From positions 2,170,001 to 2,234,000 of the forward strand of contig OZ242191.1 in assembly GCA_965205915.1 (NCBI GenBank): 64,000 bases of DNA, read 5' to 3'. Every line of letters starts with the position of its first letter. Position 1 is the first letter of the stretch. The stretch comes from VXMO01 sp965205915 (GTDB lineage: Bacteria > Chloroflexota > Dehalococcoidia > UBA6926). The translations under genes and the position numbers were made by a program. The notes beneath the pieces are model-generated. The model was given only the letters and a program-made list of their open reading frames with translations. It ran no database searches and was not told the origin of the DNA. This document shows, one piece after another, positions 43,921-52,229 of this stretch.

Positions 43921-44169
43921 ATGCTGCGTATTCGCCTGACCCGCAAGGGCTTCCGCAAGCAACCGCACTATCGAGTAGTGGTGGCTGATCAACGGGCGCC
44001 ACGAGATGGAGCGTTTGTCGACATTATTGGGCACTTTAACCCGCGTACTGGACCTGACTCCCTAACCATCGATCAAGATAAAGCGCGGGAGTGGTTGGGC
44101 AAAGGCGCCCAGCCCAGTGAGGCCGTTGCTAAGCTCTTTCGGCGCCAGGGGATTATCCCGTCGGCATGA
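43921..44169 (+). CDS. rpsP: Ribosomal protein bS16
   Basis: An 82-residue small-subunit protein, starting MLRIRLTRKGFRKQPHYRVV and containing DGAFVDIIGHFNPRTG, as in all bS16. A TATACT box at 43,843-43,848 is a plausible -10 about 70 bases upstream, and AAAGG lies just before the ATG. First of the rpsP-khpA-rimM group; trmD and rplS, which often follow, are absent and yebC takes their place. Confidence 0.97.
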   Translation: MLRIRLTRKGFRKQPHYRVVVADQRAPRDGAFVDIIGHFNPRTGPDSLTIDQDKAREWLGKGAQPSEAVAKLFRRQGIIPSA

Positions 44170-44203
44170 ACAAGGCGCCAGAAATGGCAGTTGGGACGTG
44201 ATC

Positions 44204-44434
44204 GTGAAGGAGCTTGTAGAGTTTATCGCCATGAGCATTGTCGAAGACAGGGACGCAGTTCGGGTGACTGAGAGCGTCGGTGAGGACGGTCGCATACTGA
44301 TTAGCCTCGTTGTCGCTGAAGCCGACAAGGGAAAGGTCATCGGCCGTGGAGGCCGGGTCGCAGAAGCCATCCGCACTGTGCTCAGGATTGCCGCCATCAG
44401 GCGTGGCGTCCGGGCAAGTCTGGAGATCGTCTAG
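44204..44434 (+). CDS. khpA: KH-domain RNA-binding protein KhpA
   Basis: A 76-residue single KH domain protein usually encoded between rpsP and rimM; implicated in small-RNA binding and cell-size control in Gram-positive bacteria. It starts KELVEFIAMSIV and has the GxxG RNA loop in VIGRGGRVAEAIRTVLRIAA. The GTG at 44,204 is seven bases after GGGA; GTG 44,198 is the alternative. Confidence 0.93.
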   Translation: MKELVEFIAMSIVEDRDAVRVTESVGEDGRILISLVVAEADKGKVIGRGGRVAEAIRTVLRIAAIRRGVRASLEIV

Positions 44435-44444
44435 CATCCTGGGC

Positions 44445-45038
44445 ATGGTGAACCGACGACTTACCACTCAACCTTACGTAGCCGTTGGTCGAATCAGTGG
44501 CCCGTTTGGAGTCAAAGGCGAACTCAAAGTCGAAGTCCTAACGGACTTCCCACAAAGGTTCGAACCGGGCAGCAGGCTCTTCCTTCGGGAAGAGCCTGTT
44601 ACTGTTTCAGGCACAAAGATCAGCGGCCTTGATCGGCTCATCGTGCAGCTTGAAGAAGTGCGGTCCCGCACAGAGGCCGAGACGATTCCTCGTGGCGCAA
44701 CGCTCGATATCCACGAAGATGACGTTATCCCGCTGCCTGATGGCGCCTACTACCGCTTTCAACTGATCGGCCTGCAGGTAGTGACTGATCCCGATCGGGC
44801 CCCCATCGGCACGGTCGAGGACATCATCGAAACCGGCGTGAATGATGTGCTTGTTGTCAGGGCGGAGGGCCGTCCCGAAACCCTTATCCCAAATACGGAT
44901 GAAATCGCAACGGTAGACCTTGAGTCCGGTGTCATTCTCGTGCGTCCCGTCGAGGGATTGCTACAGGACGCCGAGCCGGAGCAGCCGCAGGAACAGCCTG
45001 AACAGCAACGCCGCCGCAGACGCAGACGCAGGCGCTAG
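44445..45038 (+). CDS. rimM: Ribosome maturation factor RimM
   Basis: A 197-residue 30S assembly factor: the N-terminal RimM domain (VAVGRISGPFGVKGELKVE, LFLREEPVTVSG) and a PRC-barrel C-terminal domain (YYRFQLIGLQVV, IETGVNDVLVVR, LIPNTDEIATVDLESG). It ends in an unusual tail of Gln/Glu followed by nine consecutive Arg, which could bind rRNA. It begins 10 bp after khpA; the in-frame sequence further upstream overlaps khpA in another frame and is not used. Confidence 0.95.
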   Translation: MVNRRLTTQPYVAVGRISGPFGVKGELKVEVLTDFPQRFEPGSRLFLREEPVTVSGTKISGLDRLIVQLEEVRSRTEAETIPRGATLDIHEDDVIPLPDGAYYRFQLIGLQVVTDPDRAPIGTVEDIIETGVNDVLVVRAEGRPETLIPNTDEIATVDLESGVILVRPVEGLLQDAEPEQPQEQPEQQRRRRRRRRR

Positions 45039-45084
45039 GAATCGAAGGCATCTCGAAACCGGTTCGGCCTAACTCTGTTCCTGC

Positions 45085-45116
45085 TTGACACGCTGTCGCT
45101 CCAAATGGCATAAAAT
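45085..45116 (+). promoter_or_regulatory. Promoter of yebC, leaderless layout
   Basis: TTGACA at 45,085-45,090 and TAAAAT at 45,111-45,116 (20-base spacer, or 18 if CATAAA is the -10). TAAAAT ends six bases before the yebC ATG, so the transcript would begin at or next to the start codon. Confidence 0.6.
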
Positions 45117-45122
45117 CAGACC

Positions 45123-45878
45123 ATGTCCGGTCACTCACATTGGTCCACTATTCAGAGGAAAAAGGGCGCGACCGACGCCAAACGCGCGAAACTCTTTACC
45201 AAGCTGGCGCGTGAAATAACCACCGCCGCACGCGATGGCGGCGTCAGCGTCGAGTTCAACCCCCGCCTCAGGCTGGCCGTTCAACGCGCCAAAGATTCCG
45301 GCATGCCGAACGACAACATCGACCGCACCCTCAAGAAGATTGCCGGGGGCGACAACGGCGACTCTCTGGAAGAAATCTGGTACGAGGGTTATGGCGCGGG
45401 TGGCGCGGCGGTCTTTGTGCAGGCCCTGACCGACAACCGCCATCGCACCTCCAACGAGGTGCGCTCGACGTTCAGCAGGCAGGGCGGCAATATCGGCGAA
45501 GTTGGCAGTGTCAACTGGCTATTTGATAACAGCGGCACGATTGTCGTCGAGGGTTCCGATGATGAACTTGAGGACGTGGCGCTTTCCGCCATTGATGCAG
45601 GCGCGGAGGACGTGGGAGACGCGGACGGAGGACAACTGGAGGTCTATACTCCCCCCTCCCAGTTGGAGGTGGTTCGCGCGGCACTCGTAGAGCAGGGCGC
45701 CCATGTCGTTCAGGCTGAAATCACCATGCGTCCCAAGACACAGGTTGACCTCGAAACGACCGCGGCGAAGCAGAACCTGCGCCTGCTGGAGCGACTTGAT
45801 GAGCTTGATGACGTACAGCAGGTCTACACCAACGCCAATTTTCCGGCAGAAGTCCTCGAAAACGCAGCGGCCGGGTAG
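45123..45878 (+). CDS. yebC: YebC/PmpR family protein
   Basis: A 251-residue protein of the YebC/TACO1 family, known as transcriptional regulators or as translation factors relieving ribosome stalling. It starts MSGHSHWSTIQRKKGATDAK and carries ARDGGVSVEFNPRLRLAVQ, AKDSGMPNDNIDRTLKKI and the EIWYEGYGAGG block. Commonly encoded directly before ruvC, as here (24 bp gap). Confidence 0.97.
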   Translation: MSGHSHWSTIQRKKGATDAKRAKLFTKLAREITTAARDGGVSVEFNPRLRLAVQRAKDSGMPNDNIDRTLKKIAGGDNGDSLEEIWYEGYGAGGAAVFVQALTDNRHRTSNEVRSTFSRQGGNIGEVGSVNWLFDNSGTIVVEGSDDELEDVALSAIDAGAEDVGDADGGQLEVYTPPSQLEVVRAALVEQGAHVVQAEITMRPKTQVDLETTAAKQNLRLLERLDELDDVQQVYTNANFPAEVLENAAAG

Positions 45879-45902
45879 GGCCGCCTGAGGCGACGGCCAC
45901 CA

Positions 45903-46415
45903 ATGGCCCGCGTTCTTGGCATTGATCCTGGAACCCATATCGCCGGTTACGGGGTTTTGGACACTCGGGATGATGGCAACCCGCACACCTTCGTTGAATG
46001 CGGCGTCGTTCGTCTAAAGCGCGATGACCCGCTGGAAATGCGCCTGTTTGAGTTGCGTACCCGCTTGCTGAACATCGTCGCGAGGCTAAATCCGGACTCC
46101 ATGGCCATAGAGAGTCCATTCGTCGGACGCAACGTTCAGGCCGCGTTCTCAATTGGGGAGGCTCGCGGAGTCGCGCTCGTCATCGCGGCTGAGCGCGGAA
46201 TCCCGGTCCGGCAATATGCGCCCGCGCAGGTCAAGAGCACCGTCGCCGGGCACGGCAGAGCCACAAAGAAAGACGTGGACCGCCTCCTGCGCCTGCAAGT
46301 GACCCTGCCCGAGGGTAGAGTTCCGGCCGACGCGACCGACGCCCTTGCCGTCGCCATGTGCGACGCTGTGCAGTCGTCCTCCATTCAGTCGCAGGCCACC
46401 AATCTGGTACGCTGA
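45903..46415 (+). CDS. ruvC: Holliday junction endonuclease RuvC
   Basis: A 170-residue RNase H-fold resolvase cutting four-way junctions with RuvAB. Catalytic acids: Asp in GIDPGTHIAGYG, Glu in AIESPFVGRN, and two Asp in DATDALAVAMCDA. RuvA is 2.2 kb downstream; RuvB is not in the window. Confidence 0.96.
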   Translation: MARVLGIDPGTHIAGYGVLDTRDDGNPHTFVECGVVRLKRDDPLEMRLFELRTRLLNIVARLNPDSMAIESPFVGRNVQAAFSIGEARGVALVIAAERGIPVRQYAPAQVKSTVAGHGRATKKDVDRLLRLQVTLPEGRVPADATDALAVAMCDAVQSSSIQSQATNLVR

Positions 46416-46463
46416 GCCTAGAAGGCTAGCAGCACACGCGCGCCGCTTGAGGGAGAGTGAGTA

Positions 46464-47672
46464 ATGGATTTTCGATTGTCACCGGAGGCGGAGACTTTCC
46501 GCGACGACGTCCGCGCGTTTCTTGACGAGAATTGGGATCCGCGAGGCTTTGACGCCCACGCCATCAACGTCCGCTCATACGACTTCGCCAACGCCGAGTC
46601 ACGGCAGAATGACCATGAGTTAATCAAGAAGCTCGTCGATAGGGGCTGGTACACGATGCACTGGCCGGAAGAATATGGCGGCCAGAACGCCTCCTTTGAC
46701 AAGCAGTTCGTGTACATGGAGGAACTCGGCTACGCGGGCGCGCCGGAGGGATCGCCGGCCGCCAATATCACGGGCGTCCTCATGATCCACGGGTCAGACT
46801 GGCTCAAAGAACAGTTCCTGGGCCCCATGGCCCGCGCCGAAATCGACTGGGCGCAGGGCTATAGTGAGCCGAATGCGGGCACCGACCTTGCCAGCCTGCA
46901 AACACGGGGCGTGGAGGACGGCGACGACATCGTCGTCACCGGCCAAAAGATCTGGTCGTCCGGCTCCCATTTCTCCAACTGGTATCACATTCTTGTCCGG
47001 ACCGATCCAAACGCCCCGAAGCACCGTGGCATAACGTACCTCGCCATGCAGTTGACGGATGACGACGGAAAGATGATGCCCGGCATCACCCTGCGACCTC
47101 TGTTCGACTTCTTTGGCACCCGTCGATGGAACGAAGTCTTCATGGATGAAGTGCGTGTGCCAAAGCGGTACATGATAGGCGAGATGAATCGCGGCTGGTA
47201 CGCGGCGATGACGACCCTCAATTTCGAGCGCACGGGCATCGACAACGCATCCCGGCAGATTGGCATCTTTGATCGGTTCATCGCCATGGCGCGAGACTTG
47301 CGGTTCAACGGAGAGCCGATTCTGGACAACCCCGTAACACGGCATCAGCTGGCGGATCTGCGTGTGACGCTGGAGATTGACCGCATGTTGGCGTACCGCG
47401 TCGCGGCGATGCAGGCGGCGGGCGAGGTGCCGCAAGCGGAAGGCGCAATGTCCGGTTGGCGCATCCTGCACACGTCCAAGTACTGGATGTGGCCGACGTT
47501 CGCGCGGGCTTTGGGGCCGTACGTTGCGCTTCTCAAGGGCGAGCACCGAGCGCCGGGCAACGGCATCTACGGCACCAACTACATGCTCTCCCAGAACGAG
47601 TCCGGCGGCGGTGGCGGCATCGCTCTCGGCGCAAACATCATCGCCTGGCGCGGATTGGGGCTACCGAGGTAA
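46464..47672 (+). CDS. Acyl-CoA dehydrogenase
   Basis: A 402-residue FAD enzyme that introduces a 2,3-double bond into acyl-CoA. The N-terminal helical domain (DFRLSPEAETFRDDVRAFL) leads to the flavin-binding middle domain (QGYSEPNAGTDLASLQTRG, VVTGQKIWSSGSHFSNW) and the C-terminal helical domain (FERTGIDNASRQIGIFDRF). Substrate chain length cannot be read from sequence. GGGAGAG precedes the ATG. It is an isolated metabolic gene between ruvC and the HEPN-like pair, with no beta-oxidation partners nearby. Confidence 0.92.
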   Translation: MDFRLSPEAETFRDDVRAFLDENWDPRGFDAHAINVRSYDFANAESRQNDHELIKKLVDRGWYTMHWPEEYGGQNASFDKQFVYMEELGYAGAPEGSPAANITGVLMIHGSDWLKEQFLGPMARAEIDWAQGYSEPNAGTDLASLQTRGVEDGDDIVVTGQKIWSSGSHFSNWYHILVRTDPNAPKHRGITYLAMQLTDDDGKMMPGITLRPLFDFFGTRRWNEVFMDEVRVPKRYMIGEMNRGWYAAMTTLNFERTGIDNASRQIGIFDRFIAMARDLRFNGEPILDNPVTRHQLADLRVTLEIDRMLAYRVAAMQAAGEVPQAEGAMSGWRILHTSKYWMWPTFARALGPYVALLKGEHRAPGNGIYGTNYMLSQNESGGGGGIALGANIIAWRGLGLPR

Positions 47673-47709
47673 GGGGACGGAGCTGCTGCATTGCGGACTT
47701 ACCGCTGTG

Positions 47710-47715
47710 TAAAAT
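47710..47715 (+). promoter_or_regulatory. TANNNT box before the first HEPN-like gene
   Basis: TAAAAT, six bases, ATG at 47,722. The equivalent position before the second copy holds TACCAT (48,120-48,125), also six bases before its ATG. Neither gene has a clear ribosome site, consistent with leaderless mRNA. Confidence 0.5.
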
Positions 47716-47721
47716 AGACAC

Positions 47722-48084
47722 ATGGTTGTCGCGAATCGATACGCTGAACAGAGCCGAATCTTCCTCCGTCAGGCTTATGAAGAACTTGGGCGGGATGACC
47801 TCCACCAAGCCTCCGAAAAGGGGTGGGGCGCTGCCGCTCAGATCGTCAAGGCAGTGGGAGAGGATCGGGGACTGGATCACAAGGGTCACATGGAACTCTT
47901 CGCCATTGTTCGATCCCTTATGAGCGAGACCGGAGACAGTGATTTGTCGCTCGCGATGCAACTTGCCAATAGTCTGCACATCAACTTCTACGAGGGATGG
48001 CTGGGCCACGAGGATATCGATTTGGCCCTGGGTCGAATCTCAGGGCTTGTAGAGAAGCTTGAAGCGTTGCCTTCCCGCTCCTAG
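47722..48084 (+). CDS. PaREP1/HEPN-like protein, copy 1
   Basis: A 120-residue all-helical protein. The motif LHQASEKGWGAAAQIVKAVGEDRGLDHKGH matches in pieces the PaREP1/HEPN family (ASEK.WGAAA..VKA, then a conserved His). HEPN proteins are often toxins or RNases paired with a nucleotidyltransferase antitoxin, but the RxxxxH RNase motif is not evident and no MNT gene is adjacent, so the activity is unknown. The first ~55 residues are nearly identical to the next gene; the C-terminal half differs. Confidence 0.75.
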   Translation: MVVANRYAEQSRIFLRQAYEELGRDDLHQASEKGWGAAAQIVKAVGEDRGLDHKGHMELFAIVRSLMSETGDSDLSLAMQLANSLHINFYEGWLGHEDIDLALGRISGLVEKLEALPSRS

Positions 48085-48131
48085 CTACCAGAGATGGCAA
48101 GGGGCTCCAAGCCTCCGTGTACCATAGAGTC

Positions 48132-48494
48132 ATGGTTGTAGCGAATAGATACGCAGCACAGAGCCGAATCTTCTTGCGCCAAGCGTATGAAGAGCTTGGG
48201 CAAGATGATCTTCACCAAGCGTCGGAAAAGGGATGGGGCGCGGCCGCTCAGATCGTCAAGGCGGTGGGGGAGGATCGCGGGCTTGACCATGGCGGCCACG
48301 CTGAACTTTATGGAGTCGTCCGTCAACTCCGAGCCGAATCCGGCATAAATGATCTGATGTCTCTGTTCCAGACTGCGGGCCACCTGCACTTCAACTTCTA
48401 CGAGGGCTTGCTCGACAACCAGGAAATCAGAGAGAGTTTGGATCGCGTATCGGAGTTTGTAGGCAGACTCAGGGTGATGTTGCCCACAGGGTAG
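48132..48494 (+). CDS. PaREP1/HEPN-like protein, copy 2
   Basis: A 120-residue paralogue of the preceding gene, 47 bp after it in the same orientation. Residues 1-55 match copy 1 except for about three positions (YAEQ/YAAQ, LGRDD/LGQDD, DHKGH/DHGGH). The C-terminal half is only loosely similar but both keep an NFYEG(W/L)L motif. A tandem duplication followed by divergence or replacement of the second half is likely. Start ATG 48,132, preceded by TACCAT at six bases. Confidence 0.75.
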   Translation: MVVANRYAAQSRIFLRQAYEELGQDDLHQASEKGWGAAAQIVKAVGEDRGLDHGGHAELYGVVRQLRAESGINDLMSLFQTAGHLHFNFYEGLLDNQEIRESLDRVSEFVGRLRVMLPTG

Positions 48495-48598
48495 AGACGG
48501 CTGTTTCCACTTGCTGCTCCCTTTTCCACGCTATCCAAAGGGTGTGGGAGTCCATCGTGTGATTGTGTCTTCGATACCCCCGCTCTGCTACGCTGTGA

Positions 48599-49204
48599 AT
48601 GATGATCTCCAGCATTCAGGGCATTCTCGAAGCGCGTGGCGAGGACTGGGTCGATGTCGCAATCGGCGGCGTCAGCATCCGGGCGATGGTTCCCCCATCC
48701 GCCATGTCCGACCTCGGCCCCATTGGCGGGCCGGTACACCTCTTTACACACCTCATTGTGCGCGATGAGAACATCATCCTCTACGGGTTTCGCAGCGCGG
48801 AGGAAAAAGCGGCATTCTTGGCTTTGATTGGCGTCTCCGGCATCGGGCCGCGTCTCGGCCTCGTGATCCTGTCCGTTTTGTCGCCCGCAAACCTTGTGGA
48901 GGCCATTGAGGAGGGCGATGCGGCCGCCCTGTCCCGAGCGCCCGGCGTCGGCAAACGAAGCGCGTCACGGATTATCGTGGAGTTGAAAGGCAAGCTGGAA
49001 GAGCTCGACATTGCCGGCCTGACCGCGAGCCCGACACGGTCGCCAACCGTGATTGATGCCGAATTGACTGCCGTATTGCAATCGCTGGGATACACCGCGC
49101 AGGAGATTCGCGTGGCGGTGACGGCAGTCTCGAGCCCGGATGCGGAGGAGATTCCTCCACTTGATGAGCGAGTCCGACTGGCGTTGGTGACGCTGAGCGC
49201 GTAA
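48599..49204 (+). CDS. ruvA: Holliday junction binding protein RuvA
   Basis: A 201-residue protein forming the tetrameric junction-binding platform for the RuvB motor. N-terminal OB domain (MISSIQGILEARGEDWVDVA), helix-hairpin-helix domain (FLALIGVSGIGPRLGLVIL, ALSRAPGVGKRSASRIIVEL) and the C-terminal RuvB-contact domain (ELTAVLQSLGYTAQEIRVAV) are all present. TACGCT a few bases upstream may be the -10. The start is one of two adjacent ATGs (48,599 or 48,602). Confidence 0.96.
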   Translation: MMISSIQGILEARGEDWVDVAIGGVSIRAMVPPSAMSDLGPIGGPVHLFTHLIVRDENIILYGFRSAEEKAAFLALIGVSGIGPRLGLVILSVLSPANLVEAIEEGDAAALSRAPGVGKRSASRIIVELKGKLEELDIAGLTASPTRSPTVIDAELTAVLQSLGYTAQEIRVAVTAVSSPDAEEIPPLDERVRLALVTLSA

Positions 49205-49221
49205 CGGAATAGCAGGAAACC

Positions 49222-49674
49222 ATGCTTGAGAGCTTCTTTATCATCCTGGCGCTGATCAGCGTATTCTGCGCGTATGTGCTGTACACGGGCGGGCGCTTTG
49301 GCGCAGCAACATCCAACCCCTGGTGGGCCGCAATCGGGCTCGTCGCCGTGCTGCTGAATCTCCATGTCATCGGAGTGCTCCTGCCACAATTCGCGTTAAT
49401 CGCGTGGGCGCTGATCGCCACTGCCATAGGGGCAAGCCTGCCGGCGGCCCTGCGCGAGGTCTCCTTCTGGAACGCCGGCCTCCTCAAGCGCCCGGGAAAC
49501 CGCGAGTTGCTGATGGAGGTCATCCTCATCGTGATCAGCATCTACGCCGCCACAACGGTGGACCCGCAACTGCCGGATGTTGATCGCGGGCCGATCATCG
49601 CGGCCATCATCACACCCCTGTTGATGGTGCGATGGGCGTTGACTCGCGTGGTTGTTTCCAGGCCGCTGAGTTAA
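49222..49674 (+). CDS. Integral membrane protein, unknown
   Basis: A 150-residue protein with about four to five hydrophobic helices (FFIILALISVFCAYVLY, WWAAIGLVAVLLNL, FALIAWALIATAIGA, VILIVISIYAATTV, IIAAIITPLLMV). No family recognised. Lies 17 bp after ruvA and 16 bp before the PIN gene, so probably co-transcribed. Confidence 0.75.
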   Translation: MLESFFIILALISVFCAYVLYTGGRFGAATSNPWWAAIGLVAVLLNLHVIGVLLPQFALIAWALIATAIGASLPAALREVSFWNAGLLKRPGNRELLMEVILIVISIYAATTVDPQLPDVDRGPIIAAIITPLLMVRWALTRVVVSRPLS

Positions 49675-49690
49675 CCGGCGCCTGTCATCC

Positions 49691-50137
49691 GTGTGTGCCC
49701 AGTCATTCGCTGACGAAGCGCCATTGCGGGCAATCATTGATACGAACATTCTCGTGGGAGCGTTGGCGCGCCGGGGCGGTACGGCCGACCGTATCCTTGA
49801 GCGATGGCGTGCCGGAGCGTTCGAGCACGTTGCCTCTGAGGCGACGCTACGCGAGGCGGAGTTGGTTGTGGGAGGGCGCTGGGTGGAGCGGCTGGGGGGG
49901 CGAAGCGAGCGAGACGCCCTGCTGGCGGAACTACGCGAACGGTCGATCATCGTGGAAGCGCCAATCCTGGATGAACTGACTCTCAAAGACGCCGGAGATC
50001 GACGGCTCGTTGAAGCAGCCCACGCAGGGGGCGCGCGCTATCTCGTGACGGCTGACAGGGAAGTGCTCCGGATGTGGGGCTACGGCGGCGTTGAGTTTGT
50101 AACCTCGGGCGAGTTCTTGCGCGTACTCAGCGCGTAA
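49691..50137 (+). CDS. PIN-domain protein, putative toxin family
   Basis: A 148-residue PIN nuclease-fold protein of the TIGR00305-type 'putative toxin' family. The acidic active-site residues are in RAIIDTNILVGAL, ATLREAELVV, LKDAGDRRLVEAA and YLVTADREVL. PIN toxins cleave RNA, but members of this solo family often lack a cognate antitoxin, and none is adjacent here, so a housekeeping RNA-processing role is equally possible. GTG start. Confidence 0.82.
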   Translation: MCAQSFADEAPLRAIIDTNILVGALARRGGTADRILERWRAGAFEHVASEATLREAELVVGGRWVERLGGRSERDALLAELRERSIIVEAPILDELTLKDAGDRRLVEAAHAGGARYLVTADREVLRMWGYGGVEFVTSGEFLRVLSA

Positions 50138-50171
50138 GAAGGCTTAAGCCCCGCTTTCATTCCACCCTTGT

Positions 50172-50177
50172 TACACT
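50172..50177 (+). promoter_or_regulatory. TANNNT box before uvrB
   Basis: TACACT, six bases, GTG at 50,184. The same spacing as before yebC and the HEPN-like genes argues that the GTG may be a leaderless start. Confidence 0.5.
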
Positions 50178-50183
50178 AGAGTA

Positions 50184-52226
50184 GTGGGTTTGGTGTGGGA
50201 GCCCGCAGTCAGGATCAGGCAAATGGCCATTGCACAAGAACCGGCAACAGACCGGCGATTTGAGCTTGAAGCCCCCTTTGGGTTAATGGGAGACCAACCC
50301 GACGCCGTCGGCAACATCGTGCGGGGGCTGGAAGACGGACACCGCTACCAAACGCTCAAGGGCGTAACGGGCAGCGGCAAGACGTTTACGATGGCGAACA
50401 TCATCGCCAAGTCTCAGCGTCCGACCATCGTCATCGCCCACAACAAGACCCTTGCGGCGCAGCTTGCCATGGAGTTTCGGGACTTCTTCCCCAACAACGC
50501 CGTCGAATATTTCGTCTCCTACTACGACTATTATCAGCCCGAGGCGTACGTACCCCGCTCCGACACGTACATCGAAAAGGACGCGCAGATCAACGATGAG
50601 ATTGATCGGCTGCGTCACGCCGCCACCAAGGCCCTGTGGGAGCGGCGTGACGTCATTATCGTCGCGTCCGTCTCCTGCATCTATGGACTCGGCGAGCCCG
50701 ATGAGTACGCCGCATTCATCCTCATGCTGGAGAAGGGCACACGCCACCGACGGGACGACGTCATCCGCCGCCTCATCGATATGCAGTACGCGCGCAACGA
50801 TTTTGATTTCACGCGCGGGCGTTTCCGCGTAAACGGCGACACCATCGAGTTGCAGCCCGCCTACGAAGAAACGGCCGTCCGCATAGAGTTCTTTGGCGAC
50901 GAGATCGAGCGAATCGTCACCGTCGATACAACCACCGGCCAGATTCTCGGCGAGCGTTCAAAGGTGGCCATCTACCCCGCCAAGCACTGGGTGACGGGCG
51001 AAGAGAAGCTGCGCGCCGCAATCGTCGACATTCAAGAAGAGATGTACGACCGCGTCGGATGGTTCAGAGAACAGGGTAAATTGGTTGAGGCGCAGCGCCT
51101 TGAGCAGCGCACACGCTATGACCTTGAGATGATGCGTGAGGCCGGCTACTGCGCCGGCGTCGAGAACTATTCGCGGCACTTGCAGCGGCGTGAGCCACAC
51201 AGCCGCCCCTGGACACTCCTCGATTATTTCCCCAAGGACTACCTGGTCTTCCTCGATGAGTCCCACATGACCATCCCACAGTTGCGGGGTATGTACCACG
51301 GTGACGTGGCTCGGAAGCAAGTGCTTGTGGACTTTGGGTTCCGTCTGCCGTCCGCCTTGGATAACAGGCCGCTCAACTTCACGGAGTTCGAGCAGCTATT
51401 TGGGCAGATCGTGTACGTGTCGGCAACTCCGGCGGCCTATGAGCTTGAAATCAGTAACAGTGTGGTGGAGCAGGTGATCCGACCGACGGGCCTGCTTGAT
51501 CCGACGATTGAGGTCAAGCAAACTCGCGGGCAGGTGGATGATTTGCTGGCGCAGATCAAGGTGCGCGTTGATCGTGGAGAGCGCTGTCTCGTTACAACGC
51601 TTACCAAGCGCATGGCGGAGCAACTTGCCGATTATCTCCAGGAGATGGGGGTCAAGACCCACTACATCCACGCCGACGTCAAGACACTTGATCGAAGTGA
51701 GATCCTGCGTGACCTGCGTCTCGGCATCTATGACGTTGTCGTCGGAATCAACCTCCTGCGCGAGGGTCTCGACCTACCGGAGGTCAGCCTCGTCGCGATC
51801 CTGGACGCGGACAAGGAGGGCTATCTCCGCTCAGGCACGTCACTTATCCAGACTGTTGGACGCGCCGCCCGCCACGCAAATGGCCATGTCATCATGTACG
51901 CCGACCGTGTGACGGATTCCATGCGCAACGCGATAGAGGAGACATATCGGCGGCGCGATTTGCAGGAAGAATACAACACGGATCACGGCGTCATTCCCCA
52001 GGGAATCCATAAGGCCGTCCATGACATCACGGAGCGTGTGAGGCAAGTCGCAGAGTCCCGCGCGCCATATGCCGTCGACGCCGGTGAGATGGCCCTGGAA
52101 GACGTGGCCACCACAGTCCGCGAGCTTGAGAAGCAAATGAAACAGGCCGCGCGCAACCTGGAGTTTGAAAAGGCCGCTGCGTTGCGTGACGAGATGGTTG
52201 ACCTGCGGCGGATGATGATCGAATAG
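50184..52226 (+). CDS. uvrB: Excinuclease ABC subunit UvrB
   Basis: The damage-verification helicase of nucleotide excision repair. Walker A GVTGSGKTFTMAN, the beta-hairpin YFVSYYDYYQPEAYVPRSD, helicase box VFLDESHMTIPQ, motif V/VI GINLLREGLDLPEVSLV and QTVGRAARHANG, and the C-terminal UVR helix pair (EKQMKQAARNLEFEKAAALR) that contacts UvrC. The start is GTG 50,184 (680 residues), six bases after TACACT; ATG 50,223 behind AGGATCAGG gives 667 residues and is also credible. uvrA and uvrC are not in the window. Confidence 0.96.
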   Translation: MGLVWEPAVRIRQMAIAQEPATDRRFELEAPFGLMGDQPDAVGNIVRGLEDGHRYQTLKGVTGSGKTFTMANIIAKSQRPTIVIAHNKTLAAQLAMEFRDFFPNNAVEYFVSYYDYYQPEAYVPRSDTYIEKDAQINDEIDRLRHAATKALWERRDVIIVASVSCIYGLGEPDEYAAFILMLEKGTRHRRDDVIRRLIDMQYARNDFDFTRGRFRVNGDTIELQPAYEETAVRIEFFGDEIERIVTVDTTTGQILGERSKVAIYPAKHWVTGEEKLRAAIVDIQEEMYDRVGWFREQGKLVEAQRLEQRTRYDLEMMREAGYCAGVENYSRHLQRREPHSRPWTLLDYFPKDYLVFLDESHMTIPQLRGMYHGDVARKQVLVDFGFRLPSALDNRPLNFTEFEQLFGQIVYVSATPAAYELEISNSVVEQVIRPTGLLDPTIEVKQTRGQVDDLLAQIKVRVDRGERCLVTTLTKRMAEQLADYLQEMGVKTHYIHADVKTLDRSEILRDLRLGIYDVVVGINLLREGLDLPEVSLVAILDADKEGYLRSGTSLIQTVGRAARHANGHVIMYADRVTDSMRNAIEETYRRRDLQEEYNTDHGVIPQGIHKAVHDITERVRQVAESRAPYAVDAGEMALEDVATTVRELEKQMKQAARNLEFEKAAALRDEMVDLRRMMIE

Positions 52227-52229
52227 GCC

